This document shows positions 4,116 to 11,389 of a stretch of 22,822 bases of DNA, piece by piece (the first letter of the stretch is position 1; every line of letters begins with the position of its first letter). This DNA is from a virus. Location of the stretch: IMG/VR virus record IMGVR_UViG_3300024433_000059, positions 1 through 22,822 of that record. One strand, 5' to 3'. The translations under genes were made by a program, and so were the position numbers. The notes beneath the pieces are model-generated. The model did not search any database and was not told where the DNA came from. It was given only the letters and a program-made list of their open reading frames with translations.

Positions 4116-4144
4116 TTGACAGAATGTATTAACTGCGTCATTAT
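4116..4144 (+). promoter_or_regulatory. Early rightward promoter
   Basis: Perfect TTGACA (4116-4121), a 17-bp spacer and CATTAT (4139-4144), followed by a good ribosome site (GGAG, 4171-4174) and the ATG at 4183. The spacer contains TATTAACTGC (4127-4136), a perfect repeat of 4069-4078 next to the repressor operator. It may be a second regulator-binding sequence. Confidence 0.7.
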
Positions 4145-4182
4145 GTACGAGTAAGTTAAGTAAACATTTAGGAGAAATTAAC

Positions 4183-4413
4183 ATGTATGTGACACAAGAA
4201 GATTATTATGACTTAAGGGGCGACTTCGAAACGGTATACGCAGCTGCAATGGATCTAGATGACATGGATCTATTAAAGAAGTTGCTGAACATATCTTCAA
4301 CTCTAGATGGACAAGAAATTAGCAAATATGCTAGAATTGTACAAAACATAGCAATAAAGCAAAACCGATGGGACATAGAGCAGAATCTTAGATTTGGCGG
4401 TTTAGTTTATTAA
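4183..4413 (+). CDS. Unknown acidic early protein (76 aa)
   Basis: A 76-aa acidic, largely helical protein and the first gene of the early rightward operon, in the place where lambdoid phages carry cro. It shows no helix-turn-helix, so I do not call it Cro. Features are an Asp-rich stretch (DLDDMDLL, about residues 24-31) and a longer C-terminal helix. GGAG eight bases upstream supports the start. Acidic first-in-operon phage proteins often act as anti-host or DNA-mimic factors, but that is speculation here. Confidence 0.7.
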   Translation: MYVTQEDYYDLRGDFETVYAAAMDLDDMDLLKKLLNISSTLDGQEISKYARIVQNIAIKQNRWDIEQNLRFGGLVY

Positions 4414-4434
4414 AGGTTAAAGGAGTAACTAGCT

Positions 4435-4869
4435 ATGAAATTTTTTAAAATTCAAAATAATTCAGTTTCAGACTATAAAAACTTATTAAGTATTTTCGCA
4501 GAGATAAATGTTCAATCATTTAATGAGCTTTCAGAATGTCAAAAGAAGGAGCTCGTTGGGGCTTGGATGTCTGAAGACAAAAATGAAGATGAGGTTTTAA
4601 ACTGCTTACTAGACATTAAAAACTCTGGCGTACTTGCCGAGGCAATGTACGAAAGCGTTAAGCCTAGAGATCTCGGAGAAATCATCATTGAAAAATTTAT
4701 GAGCGGTGATGTAATCAGGTCTATCAACTTAGATATGGATGAAGCTTTTGGTGATCATATAATGTCTTTAGATGACTACAGTAGCGATGAAGAAGAGCTT
4801 AGAGAAGCTGATAACGCAGCTAGAGCAGTAGGTTTAGATAAAGTTACACACCAAAGGATGGGTCTATAA
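4435..4869 (+). CDS. Unknown acidic early protein (144 aa)
   Basis: A 144-aa helical, acidic protein with no recognised domain. It has a basic start (MKFFKIQNN), a central helical region, and a strongly acidic stretch near the end (SLDDYSSDEEELREADN, about residues 111-127). An AGGAG site lies upstream of the ATG. Its TAA overlaps the next gene's ATG (TAATG), so it is coupled to the 31-aa membrane peptide and, through that, to the ATPase. The context points to a role in early replication or recombination. Confidence 0.7.
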   Translation: MKFFKIQNNSVSDYKNLLSIFAEINVQSFNELSECQKKELVGAWMSEDKNEDEVLNCLLDIKNSGVLAEAMYESVKPRDLGEIIIEKFMSGDVIRSINLDMDEAFGDHIMSLDDYSSDEEELREADNAARAVGLDKVTHQRMGL

Positions 4870-4964
4870 TGAAAAACAATTCAACACTAGAAACAACAGC
4901 GTTCTTGTTTGCGCTAGCAGGGATTATTTACGCTAATTTTTATATCATCGGAGGGATAGTTTAA
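4869..4964 (+). CDS. 31-aa single-pass membrane peptide
   Basis: A 31-codon gene starting inside the stop of the 144-aa gene (TAATG) and ending inside the start of the ATPase gene (TAATG again). After a polar start (MKNNSTLETT) it is one hydrophobic helix (AFLFALAGIIYANFYIIGGIV). The overlaps at both ends argue that it is translated, since it bridges ribosome flow between the two larger genes. Its last codons carry the GGAGG ribosome site of the ATPase gene. Function unknown: it could be a membrane effector or chiefly a coupling frame. Confidence 0.55.
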   Translation: MKNNSTLETTAFLFALAGIIYANFYIIGGIV

Positions 4965-5680
4965 TGTCACAACCAGTGCTAATCATAGGTCCTTCTGGAA
5001 CAGGCAAAAGTACTTCGCTTGAAAAGCTTGACCAGAAAGAAACATTCATAATCAAAACCACGGATAAGCCTATGCCATTCCGTGGTAGCAACAAAAAGTA
5101 TAGAGAGCTAAGCAAGGAAAATCCATCTGGTAATATGACTGTCCTAAAAAAAGAGTTGGCATCGGATAGGTACGCTGAATTGTTATCAATGATAAAGGCT
5201 GTCGATGAAAGAAGGCCTGAAATAAAAAACTTAGTCATTGATGACTTTCAGTATCTAATGGTTGATGAGTACATGTCGAGATCACAGGAGAAAGGGTTCG
5301 ATAAGTTTGCGATAATGGCAACAAACATGTGGAAGGTTCTGGATAAGATCTCTAGATGCCGAAGTGATTTAGTTATAATGATACTTTGTCATAACGATGT
5401 AGGAGACGATGGGATATCTACTATGCAAGTAATGGGGAAAATGTTAAGGAATACTGTTAAACCAGAGGGTAAGTTTACAGTTATATTGCACACGTATGTT
5501 AATGATGGAAAATATAAGTTTCTAACGCAATACAGGACAATTGGAGGAAAAGATCTGCAAGCCAAGTCTCCAAAAGGGATGTTTGAGGAAGAGTTTATAG
5601 ATAATGATCTTGGGTATGTTGTGCAGAGAATGCATGATTACTACGATGAAGAGTTCGCAGACGATACAGTTAATTTATAA
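4964..5680 (+). CDS. Sak4-like / AAA_24 phage ATPase (putative recombinase)
   Basis: A 238-aa RecA-fold ATPase. Walker A is GPSGTGKS (residues 9-16), Walker B is LVIDD (90-94), and a third strand with a polar end, VIMILCHND (137-145), fits a sensor. Family members of this size are annotated as phage nucleotide-binding (AAA_24) or Sak4-type single-strand annealing proteins. Sak4 proteins typically sit beside an SSB-like gene and work with it in recombination. Here the next gene is exactly such a protein, 14 bp downstream. The start overlaps the stop of the 31-aa peptide and has GGAGG upstream. A DNA-packaging or partition ATPase is less likely given the neighbours. Confidence 0.8.
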   Translation: MSQPVLIIGPSGTGKSTSLEKLDQKETFIIKTTDKPMPFRGSNKKYRELSKENPSGNMTVLKKELASDRYAELLSMIKAVDERRPEIKNLVIDDFQYLMVDEYMSRSQEKGFDKFAIMATNMWKVLDKISRCRSDLVIMILCHNDVGDDGISTMQVMGKMLRNTVKPEGKFTVILHTYVNDGKYKFLTQYRTIGGKDLQAKSPKGMFEEEFIDNDLGYVVQRMHDYYDEEFADDTVNL

Positions 5681-5694
5681 ATAGGAGAAACACA

Positions 5695-6144
5695 ATGCCT
5701 TGGGATAATTTTACACCGATGACAGATGAAGACATTCAGAACGAGCTTGAAGATCGCCAGAAGGACTTTCTTTTAGAGGAAGGAACTTATGACATCAAAG
5801 TATCTAAGTGCGTTGAGCGCCAATCAAAGAGCGGTAACGACATGTTTGAAGTATCTATAGAGCTGATCAATCCAAAAGGAAAGAACAGGACTGTATTTGA
5901 ATATATTCTGCATGACCAAAAATGGATGCATAAACTAAAATCGATTTGTGATTGTTTAGATATGTCAGAAGCTTATAACAAAGGTAGCGTTTCTAGTGCT
6001 GACTTTGAATTGAAAACTGGTAAAGCGCATGTTGAAAGGTTCAATGACAAGTTATACGGATGGAAAAATAAAATTTCTAAGTATATACCTTCAAGAGAAA
6101 AACAAGAATCTGAAGATATTATCGATGATGATATACCATTTTAG
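5695..6144 (+). CDS. DUF669-type protein with SSB C-terminal tail
   Basis: A 149-aa protein of the DUF669 type: EEGTYDIKVSKCVERQSKSG then FEVSIEL (residues 28-57) forms the beta core, followed by the helix around KLKSICDCLDMSE. The end is acidic and finishes DDDIPF, identical to the last residues of E. coli SSB, the docking peptide for RecO, RecQ, Exonuclease I, PriA and other partners. This supports a single-stranded-DNA-binding role that recruits host repair and replication enzymes. It follows the Sak4-like ATPase in the same operon (AGGAG before the ATG), matching the known recombinase-SSB pairing. OB-fold membership is inferred, not shown. Confidence 0.8.
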   Translation: MPWDNFTPMTDEDIQNELEDRQKDFLLEEGTYDIKVSKCVERQSKSGNDMFEVSIELINPKGKNRTVFEYILHDQKWMHKLKSICDCLDMSEAYNKGSVSSADFELKTGKAHVERFNDKLYGWKNKISKYIPSREKQESEDIIDDDIPF

Positions 6145-6215
6145 AAAAATTTAAGATATAGTTGGCGTCTATATGGCGCCTTTCCTACAAACTTTTGAGA
6201 GATAGGCGGCATATA

Positions 6216-6362
6216 ATGATAGAAGATATAAAAAACATACATAAAGAAATAAACGAGGAAGAACTTATGGCTATACTTGATCATTGGTGGGAAAATGACA
6301 ACATCAGAATGCGTCACTGGTGGGTTACTAAAGAAAATAATACGAATGAAAACGAATCGTAA
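6216..6362 (+). CDS. Unknown 48-aa early protein
   Basis: A 48-aa acidic, tryptophan-rich helical peptide (…ILDHWWENDNIRMRHWW…). A TTG-initiated longer frame exists from 6162, but the ATG at 6216 has AGGCGG upstream and is preferred. It overlaps the next gene by 17 bp. No family is recognised. Confidence 0.5.
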   Translation: MIEDIKNIHKEINEEELMAILDHWWENDNIRMRHWWVTKENNTNENES

Positions 6363-6717
6363 AATTTTAAATATTTTTAAATATTTAGCGTGGATATACC
6401 TGGCATCTAGAATGCTGGGTATCTATCCATTAGATCTACTGCACAAAGATACTTTAAAAATTAACATCACTAATGTTGAAGGTGCTCCTGGACTTTTGAA
6501 TGGTGAATACCATGTTTATTCTGACAAGGGAGAGTTCGTCAACAGGGACTCTACATTGATGGGGAAGTTTAACTCTCACGATATTCAAAACTATTTATTC
6601 CTAGTCCATGAAAGATCAGAAAGCGTTCATTGTGAAGCTGAAATAGCTGGATACCGTATATACGGAGCTGGAAAATTATCATTCTTACCGAACATTATAA
6701 AGATAAAATGTAATTAG
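6346..6717 (+). CDS. Membrane-anchored unknown protein (123 aa)
   Basis: A 123-aa protein with a basic start (MKTNRKILN), one hydrophobic segment (about residues 8-26, ILNIFKYLAWIYLASRMLG) acting as a signal anchor, and a beta-rich domain probably outside the inner membrane (TLKINITNVEGAPGLLNGEY and onward). The domain has a cysteine near residue 95 and a second just before the end. The start at 6346 is chosen over 6277 because the extra N-terminal part overlaps the 48-aa gene in another frame. The ribosome site is weak, so translation may depend on coupling. It is the last gene of the rightward operon, and its stop overlaps the stop of a convergent gene. A superinfection-exclusion or envelope role is possible but unproven. 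Confidence 0.65.
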   Translation: MKTNRKILNIFKYLAWIYLASRMLGIYPLDLLHKDTLKINITNVEGAPGLLNGEYHVYSDKGEFVNRDSTLMGKFNSHDIQNYLFLVHERSESVHCEAEIAGYRIYGAGKLSFLPNIIKIKCN

Positions 6718-7112
6718 TGATTTATATAACCCTTCATTTCCTTCGTAGATTTTTGATCTATCGTCTTATAGGAAAATCCAACTACGAAACATAGAGAACA
6801 TGCAACAACCCCTAAAATGGAAAACAAAGATCTTTGTATTAATGGGTTGGTGATAGTTTTTTTGATATCGTCTCTACGGTTGCTGTCATAAACAAGCTTT
6901 GTAACCTTCTCATTCATTGAGATATACCTGTCTTCTAAGGCATCAGTTCTTTTTTCTAATTGCAGAACAAGTCCTTTATGACTGCGCAAGTCATTCATTG
7001 ACTCGGTCATTTTGTCGAGACGCTTATTTATATCTTTAGTAGATTCAGCGAACTGCTCAATGAAATGCTTTAAGATAAGCTCTATATTCCCCCCGGAATC
7101 ACTACCAGACAT
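6714..7112 (-). CDS. Coiled-coil protein with C-terminal membrane segment
   Basis: A 132-aa protein with a long amphipathic or coiled-coil part (about residues 10-85, containing KDINKRLDKMTESMNDL) and one transmembrane helix near the end (about 93-116, LFSILGVVACSLCFVVGFSY). A short basic tail follows. It comes after the holin-like gene and overlaps it by 11 bp. The order 'coiled coil then one membrane helix' next to a holin recalls XhlA-like lysis or membrane-anchoring proteins, but sequence similarity is not evident. The ATG at 7112 is preferred over a TTG at 7124 (GGCGG site upstream). This is the last gene of the late operon in this window and meets the early operon head-on. Confidence 0.65.
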   Translation of the reverse strand: MSGSDSGGNIELILKHFIEQFAESTKDINKRLDKMTESMNDLRSHKGLVLQLEKRTDALEDRYISMNEKVTKLVYDSNRRDDIKKTITNPLIQRSLFSILGVVACSLCFVVGFSYKTIDQKSTKEMKGYINH

Positions 7113-7527
7113 TTTTACCGCCAAAGTATAGAGTCCACGTCAATGATGCTAGATACGTCTGCTCAGGACTCATTACATAGCCTCTAACGCTTTCCCAGTG
7201 CACTGTTGTCATTCCGTAGAAGAGGCTAGCTAACCAGCCGTTAGATTCTGTATATGCTGAAAATACGGGTATACCCCACCATGCAGCAAGTGCTGGACCA
7301 GCGAAGATATACATGCCAGTCATTATTGCTAGTATTCTTCTGGTAAATAAGAAAGGTTTGCTCTTTGCATTTCGAGCACTTTCGATATCTTTTAGATACG
7401 TATCTGATTTTAAGTGCTTTAACTTGTATTTATAGTCAAGCCACTTACTAGCTAAGCTTCCTACTTGTCCTTGTAATGCACCAAATATTGCAGCGCTTAA
7501 GGATAACGCCGTCCCTGGCATATCCAT
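7102..7527 (-). CDS. Holin-like membrane protein (141 aa)
   Basis: A 141-aa protein with up to three hydrophobic segments: ALSLSAAIFGALQGQVGSLA (about residues 6-25), ILAIMTGMYIFAGPALAAWW (about 66-85), and a weaker one near GWLASLFYGM (about 97-106). Between the first two lies a charged linker (LDYKYKLKHLKSDTYLKDIE). This resembles three-helix holins of phages and gene-transfer agents, which form lethal holes in the inner membrane. A TTG at 7533, seven bases after an AAGG, is an alternative start. No endolysin is seen in the window; it may lie in the unseen part of the genome. Family assignment is tentative. Confidence 0.6.
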   Translation of the reverse strand: MDMPGTALSLSAAIFGALQGQVGSLASKWLDYKYKLKHLKSDTYLKDIESARNAKSKPFLFTRRILAIMTGMYIFAGPALAAWWGIPVFSAYTESNGWLASLFYGMTTVHWESVRGYVMSPEQTYLASLTWTLYFGGKNVW

Positions 7528-7535
7528 AATCAATA

Positions 7536-7694
7536 CTACGCCTTAGCTTCTTCAGCTTCAACTGGTTTCAGTTGACTTAGCTGAATGTACGATTGATGCA
7601 ACTGAACGCCATGAGCAGTGCTCTTAGAGTCAGCGCCACCAACGGCAGCCATTAACATGTTGTACAAGTTTTCGCTAATTAAGTAATCTCTCAT
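7536..7694 (-). CDS. Small late protein of unknown function (52 aa)
   Basis: A 52-aa frame (MRDYLISENLYNMLMAAVGG at the start, ending in an Ala/Glu/Lys-rich tail) with a very good ribosome site (AGGAG, seven bases before ATG). It lies between the large tail-spike gene and the holin-like gene in the late operon and leaves only short gaps. It is helical and without a membrane segment. No family is recognised. The strong ribosome site and the fit between neighbours make it a likely real gene. Confidence 0.7.
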   Translation of the reverse strand: MRDYLISENLYNMLMAAVGGADSKSTAHGVQLHQSYIQLSQLKPVEAEEAKA

Positions 7695-7760
7695 TTCAAT
7701 CTCCTAAGTTAAAGAACAAAAATTTAACATATAACCCATATATAGTCAAGATTTTAATAT

Positions 7761-10700
7761 TTAGTATGTTTTTCCTAAAGTTGACAAAAGAGTTTCTATT
7801 GAGTTATTACCTGAGTTGCTAGAAAATTGTGCAGTAATATCAAGCTCGTTTAAAGTTGTTGTATCAAAAGTTGTGTTATTTACTTCGCATTTTCTCTCGC
7901 CCTGAAAATTTCCGCCAGAATTTTGATTATAAGAAAAATCATAATTTGCGACGATATCAGCAACGCCAGCCGAGCCGACAGCTCGAATTACAAAGTTAAT
8001 TTCTAGCTCGTAAAAGGTTGCGCTGCTTGAATTTAGTGGAACTGTAATTTCGCTTAAAATCGTTGTTGATCCTGTGCCGCCTTTTAATCGCAAAGTTAAG
8101 GTATCACCGTTTGCACTAGAAAAATTTCCGGCTAGCACTGCTACAAAAGCATCACCGACTTGAAAAGTGTTTGCGGGTGCTTGTCGATTACCAACAAACG
8201 TTGCGCTTGAAATTGATTGCTCAGCTGTTGAAGCGGTTAAAATTGCGCTGTTAGATGTTCCGCTTGATAATCCGCCGACAGGTGTTAGATTGTTAATCAA
8301 ATTTGTCCAAACATTGGCAGCTTTAACGGTAGGCGCACCTAATTCTGATAAATTGTTAACATCAAACAATATATCGCCGCCAGTGTAGATATTGCCAGCG
8401 TTACCAAAACCGCCGTTATTGATTAAACTACCTGTTGTGACAGATGTAGATGCTGTTGTCGTTGTAACATTTGTATCAGTTAGCTCGAGAGTATCTGTAG
8501 AACCAACGTACTGAAGAAAGTTTGTAAGAACGCCCGCAGAAATACCTGTAATTGTTATGGTTGATTCCTCTGAGCCAGGCGCTGCTAAAGTAGCATCAAC
8601 ATTAATATCACCATATGTAACAGAGTCTCCTAGAACGCATATTCTTCCAATTGTTCCAGAAACAGTATTGTTATTTTCCATTCTAATTATAGAAGCGTTA
8701 CTATCTGTCCTCATTAAAAACAATGCTTGACCTACACCTGTATTAAATTCAAAGTTAGTTAATGGGTTAGGGCCAGAAAATTTTAGGTTCGTATTAAGGG
8801 AAATCTCATTTCCAGGAGCACTATTATTGTAAACAGTTTGTAGATCAATAGAATCAAAGTCAATCAATGTTGCTACTTCATCTAAAATACCAGATGTAGA
8901 ATTAGGGACTTTAATAGTATCAGCCAAACCATCTATTTCAATGTATGTAGTAGACGTTCCTGCGCTCATTGAGTTTACAGTTAAAAGTCCACTTTCCGCC
9001 GTATCTGTAGGATCTTGCAACACACAAGTAATATCGGAATATACTTGTCTAGGATTTAGAGCTGTAGTATTGTTAGCATCAAATGTAAACTGCCCTATTT
9101 CTGTTAATGCAGTTTGCGTTGGGAGATATGTGCTTAATTTAGGTGAAACAGCGCCATTAACAGACAACCTGTCAGTAGCATTTGTTTCTTTTAACAGATA
9201 GACAAATTTTTCAGTAGCATCTAATGAAATGTATGGTACCAATGCGCCGTCATCTGTTGGTGCAAGTTGGACAATCCCGTTCTCTAAACCAGCAGTTCCA
9301 TCTAACAGTGTTCCCGCAATTGCGCCAGTAATGGTTCTTGCAGCAGAGTCATTATTAGCGCTAAATAAAATGGAATTAACTCCATTCGCAACTGGCGTGT
9401 AAAAACTCATACTACCAGTATCAGTGTTATCTATACCGGTTATTTCAAAAGGTTTACCAGCTGATAACGTTATGTTTCCATCAACACCATTATCATAAGC
9501 GGTTTGCAATGTATCTGCTAAAGAAGATATAGAGACATTTGAAACAGCTGTAATACGTCCTTTTGAATCGACAGTTACCTGAGAAACATTATTAGCATCG
9601 CCAAAAGTACCTACATTTAAATTTACTGTTGATAGTGTTGTAAATAATGAATTGTTAGTAGTAACATCACCGCTTAAATTGCCAGAAACCACATTTTTAA
9701 AACCATCTGTTGACAATAAAGTATTTGCAGTAGATGTACTAATATTAAGAGTGTCGGTTAGAACATTTTGTCCGCTGACAGTATCTGTTGCTGTTAGATC
9801 TTGAGCGCTTACAGTATTTAAAGCAGAAAGACCATTTGCGTTAATATTTCCAGCTGCAACAATGCCGTTCCCCTTCATGTCAAAAGTTTTATAAAATTCA
9901 ATTTGGCCAATGCCGTCGAATTCCATATATTTTGTTTCAATGCCGTTTTGATAAGAATTGAAAAATTGGCTCACGCTGTAATTGCCAGGCGATGCGTCTA
10001 TTACTTCGTGATTAATTGCATTAAATGATCGAAAACTTGTGTCGCTTGCTAAACCTGACACGCTTACAGTACCAAGCTCAGTGCCGACCTGTCCGATCGA
10101 GCTATTATTCAATTCAAAAAATGGCCCGGAAATTGAGTTATCAGTAACGACACCTTTTCGATAAATTACAGTATTAGAGTTTGCACCATCTTCTACAACA
10201 TCGAAAACAAGATCGCCTAAGCTGTCTGAGATCGTTAAATTTCTTTCTGATGTTAGTTGTATTGTGTTACCTGCGTCATAAGTAATTTGCAAGGTTGCAT
10301 TAATGCCAAGTTCTGCATCAATTCCAACAAGATGACCATTTATTGAATCATCAGATGGCGTATAATTTGCGGGCGTATAATTGGCTAGCAAGCCATTAGA
10401 TAAGTTCCTCAAGTTATAGATTGCGCCGTTTGTCAAATTGGGTATTGATGACAAACTATCAGTTATAAATAAAAGACCTGTACCGTCCAAGTTAATGGCT
10501 GATAATCTGTCTCCTTGTGAGTTCCAGTTTAACGTGGCTGTTCCCGTCGCACAGGTAAAATTACTATCGCCATCAACTAAACAGTTAGCTGTGTCAATTA
10601 CTAAGCTTTCTATACCTGTAGAATTTTGATTGACTGTTAATAATCCGTTAACTGTACTGCTTTTTAACTGTACGCCATAACTTGGGAAAGTGTTATCTTT

Positions 10701-11378
10701 TGTGATAGTTACGTTGCTAAAAATTTGATTTTGTAAAATTGACGCTACATTATTTAAAGTTAATTCAAAACCTATCAGATCATCAGAAATAAAATAAGTA
10801 AAATTTGTTGATCCACTTATTTCTATATTTGTATTGCTAAAAGTTCTACAATTTTGCATAAAAATTATTGATTGTGGAGAATTTAAAATGTCAAAATCTA
10901 GTGCTATACCTGAGATCACATCTAAAATACCGAAATCGTAAATTCTTAAGTTACCGCCTGCGCTGTAACTTGAATCTAAAGCTATAGAACCTGAAACCTG
11001 CACTTGTGAGTTGCCGCCGTCAAGACTTACGTACGGCTTTAGCAATAAATTAGTCTCAAAATATTGGCCCGTTACAATTTTTATAGTATAGGGTTTTGTT
11101 TGTGATGAATCTGTGATTTGAGTTAGTGCGTATTCAATCGTTTGATAGGGGAAAGCAATTGTGCCGTTTCCCGTTAAATCATTACCATCATTGCTCACGT
11201 AAACATTTTGCTCTGGTGAGCTATTTAAGCTATCTAAAACTGATATCCAGCCCGATGATACATTAACCTGCAACTCGTCAGAATCCGTGTTAAATATTAG
11301 CGACCCTTTTTGGACCGAAGTTAAATCTGTATCTCTTTCAACATCAGTTACATTTGGGATTGTATTAATTGCTGTCAT
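7761..11378 (-). CDS. Tail spike/fibre with beta-helix domain (1205 aa)
   Basis: A 1205-aa, Asn/Thr/Ser-rich protein, very likely a trimeric tail fibre or spike that recognises the host surface. Residues 1-50 carry a fibre-type start (GSLIFNTDSDELQV). From about 58 a pectate-lyase-like beta-helix begins with VYVSNDGNDLTGNGTIAFPY and TIEYAL and runs to about 300. NYTPSDDSINGHLVGIDAEL (338-357) is a linker motif common in fibres. Repeats of the type LQTAYDNG...I.LS follow (for example LQITYDAGNTIQL and LQTVYNNSAPGNEISL). The last ~185 residues form a beta-rich tip (FQVGDAFVAVLAGNFSSANG) resembling modules of the 811-aa fibre. No S74 chaperone motif is seen. The ATG at 11378 has AAGGAA upstream; a longer frame from 11468 overlaps the previous gene and is rejected. 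Confidence 0.85.
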   Translation of the reverse strand: MTAINTIPNVTDVERDTDLTSVQKGSLIFNTDSDELQVNVSSGWISVLDSLNSSPEQNVYVSNDGNDLTGNGTIAFPYQTIEYALTQITDSSQTKPYTIKIVTGQYFETNLLLKPYVSLDGGNSQVQVSGSIALDSSYSAGGNLRIYDFGILDVISGIALDFDILNSPQSIIFMQNCRTFSNTNIEISGSTNFTYFISDDLIGFELTLNNVASILQNQIFSNVTITKDNTFPSYGVQLKSSTVNGLLTVNQNSTGIESLVIDTANCLVDGDSNFTCATGTATLNWNSQGDRLSAINLDGTGLLFITDSLSSIPNLTNGAIYNLRNLSNGLLANYTPANYTPSDDSINGHLVGIDAELGINATLQITYDAGNTIQLTSERNLTISDSLGDLVFDVVEDGANSNTVIYRKGVVTDNSISGPFFELNNSSIGQVGTELGTVSVSGLASDTSFRSFNAINHEVIDASPGNYSVSQFFNSYQNGIETKYMEFDGIGQIEFYKTFDMKGNGIVAAGNINANGLSALNTVSAQDLTATDTVSGQNVLTDTLNISTSTANTLLSTDGFKNVVSGNLSGDVTTNNSLFTTLSTVNLNVGTFGDANNVSQVTVDSKGRITAVSNVSISSLADTLQTAYDNGVDGNITLSAGKPFEITGIDNTDTGSMSFYTPVANGVNSILFSANNDSAARTITGAIAGTLLDGTAGLENGIVQLAPTDDGALVPYISLDATEKFVYLLKETNATDRLSVNGAVSPKLSTYLPTQTALTEIGQFTFDANNTTALNPRQVYSDITCVLQDPTDTAESGLLTVNSMSAGTSTTYIEIDGLADTIKVPNSTSGILDEVATLIDFDSIDLQTVYNNSAPGNEISLNTNLKFSGPNPLTNFEFNTGVGQALFLMRTDSNASIIRMENNNTVSGTIGRICVLGDSVTYGDINVDATLAAPGSEESTITITGISAGVLTNFLQYVGSTDTLELTDTNVTTTTASTSVTTGSLINNGGFGNAGNIYTGGDILFDVNNLSELGAPTVKAANVWTNLINNLTPVGGLSSGTSNSAILTASTAEQSISSATFVGNRQAPANTFQVGDAFVAVLAGNFSSANGDTLTLRLKGGTGSTTILSEITVPLNSSSATFYELEINFVIRAVGSAGVADIVANYDFSYNQNSGGNFQGERKCEVNNTTFDTTTLNELDITAQFSSNSGNNSIETLLSTLGKTY

Positions 11379-11389
11379 TTTAAAATTCC

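Noticed and set aside
6161-6183. GGCG...CGCC hairpin as terminator after the DUF669 gene
   Set aside because: Only four paired bases and a weak T-run, and more genes follow closely in the same direction.
8941-9201. Plus-strand ORFs inside the late genes (for example 8941-9201, 17035-17388)
   Set aside because: They are antisense shadows of long, family-recognisable minus-strand genes with good ribosome sites.
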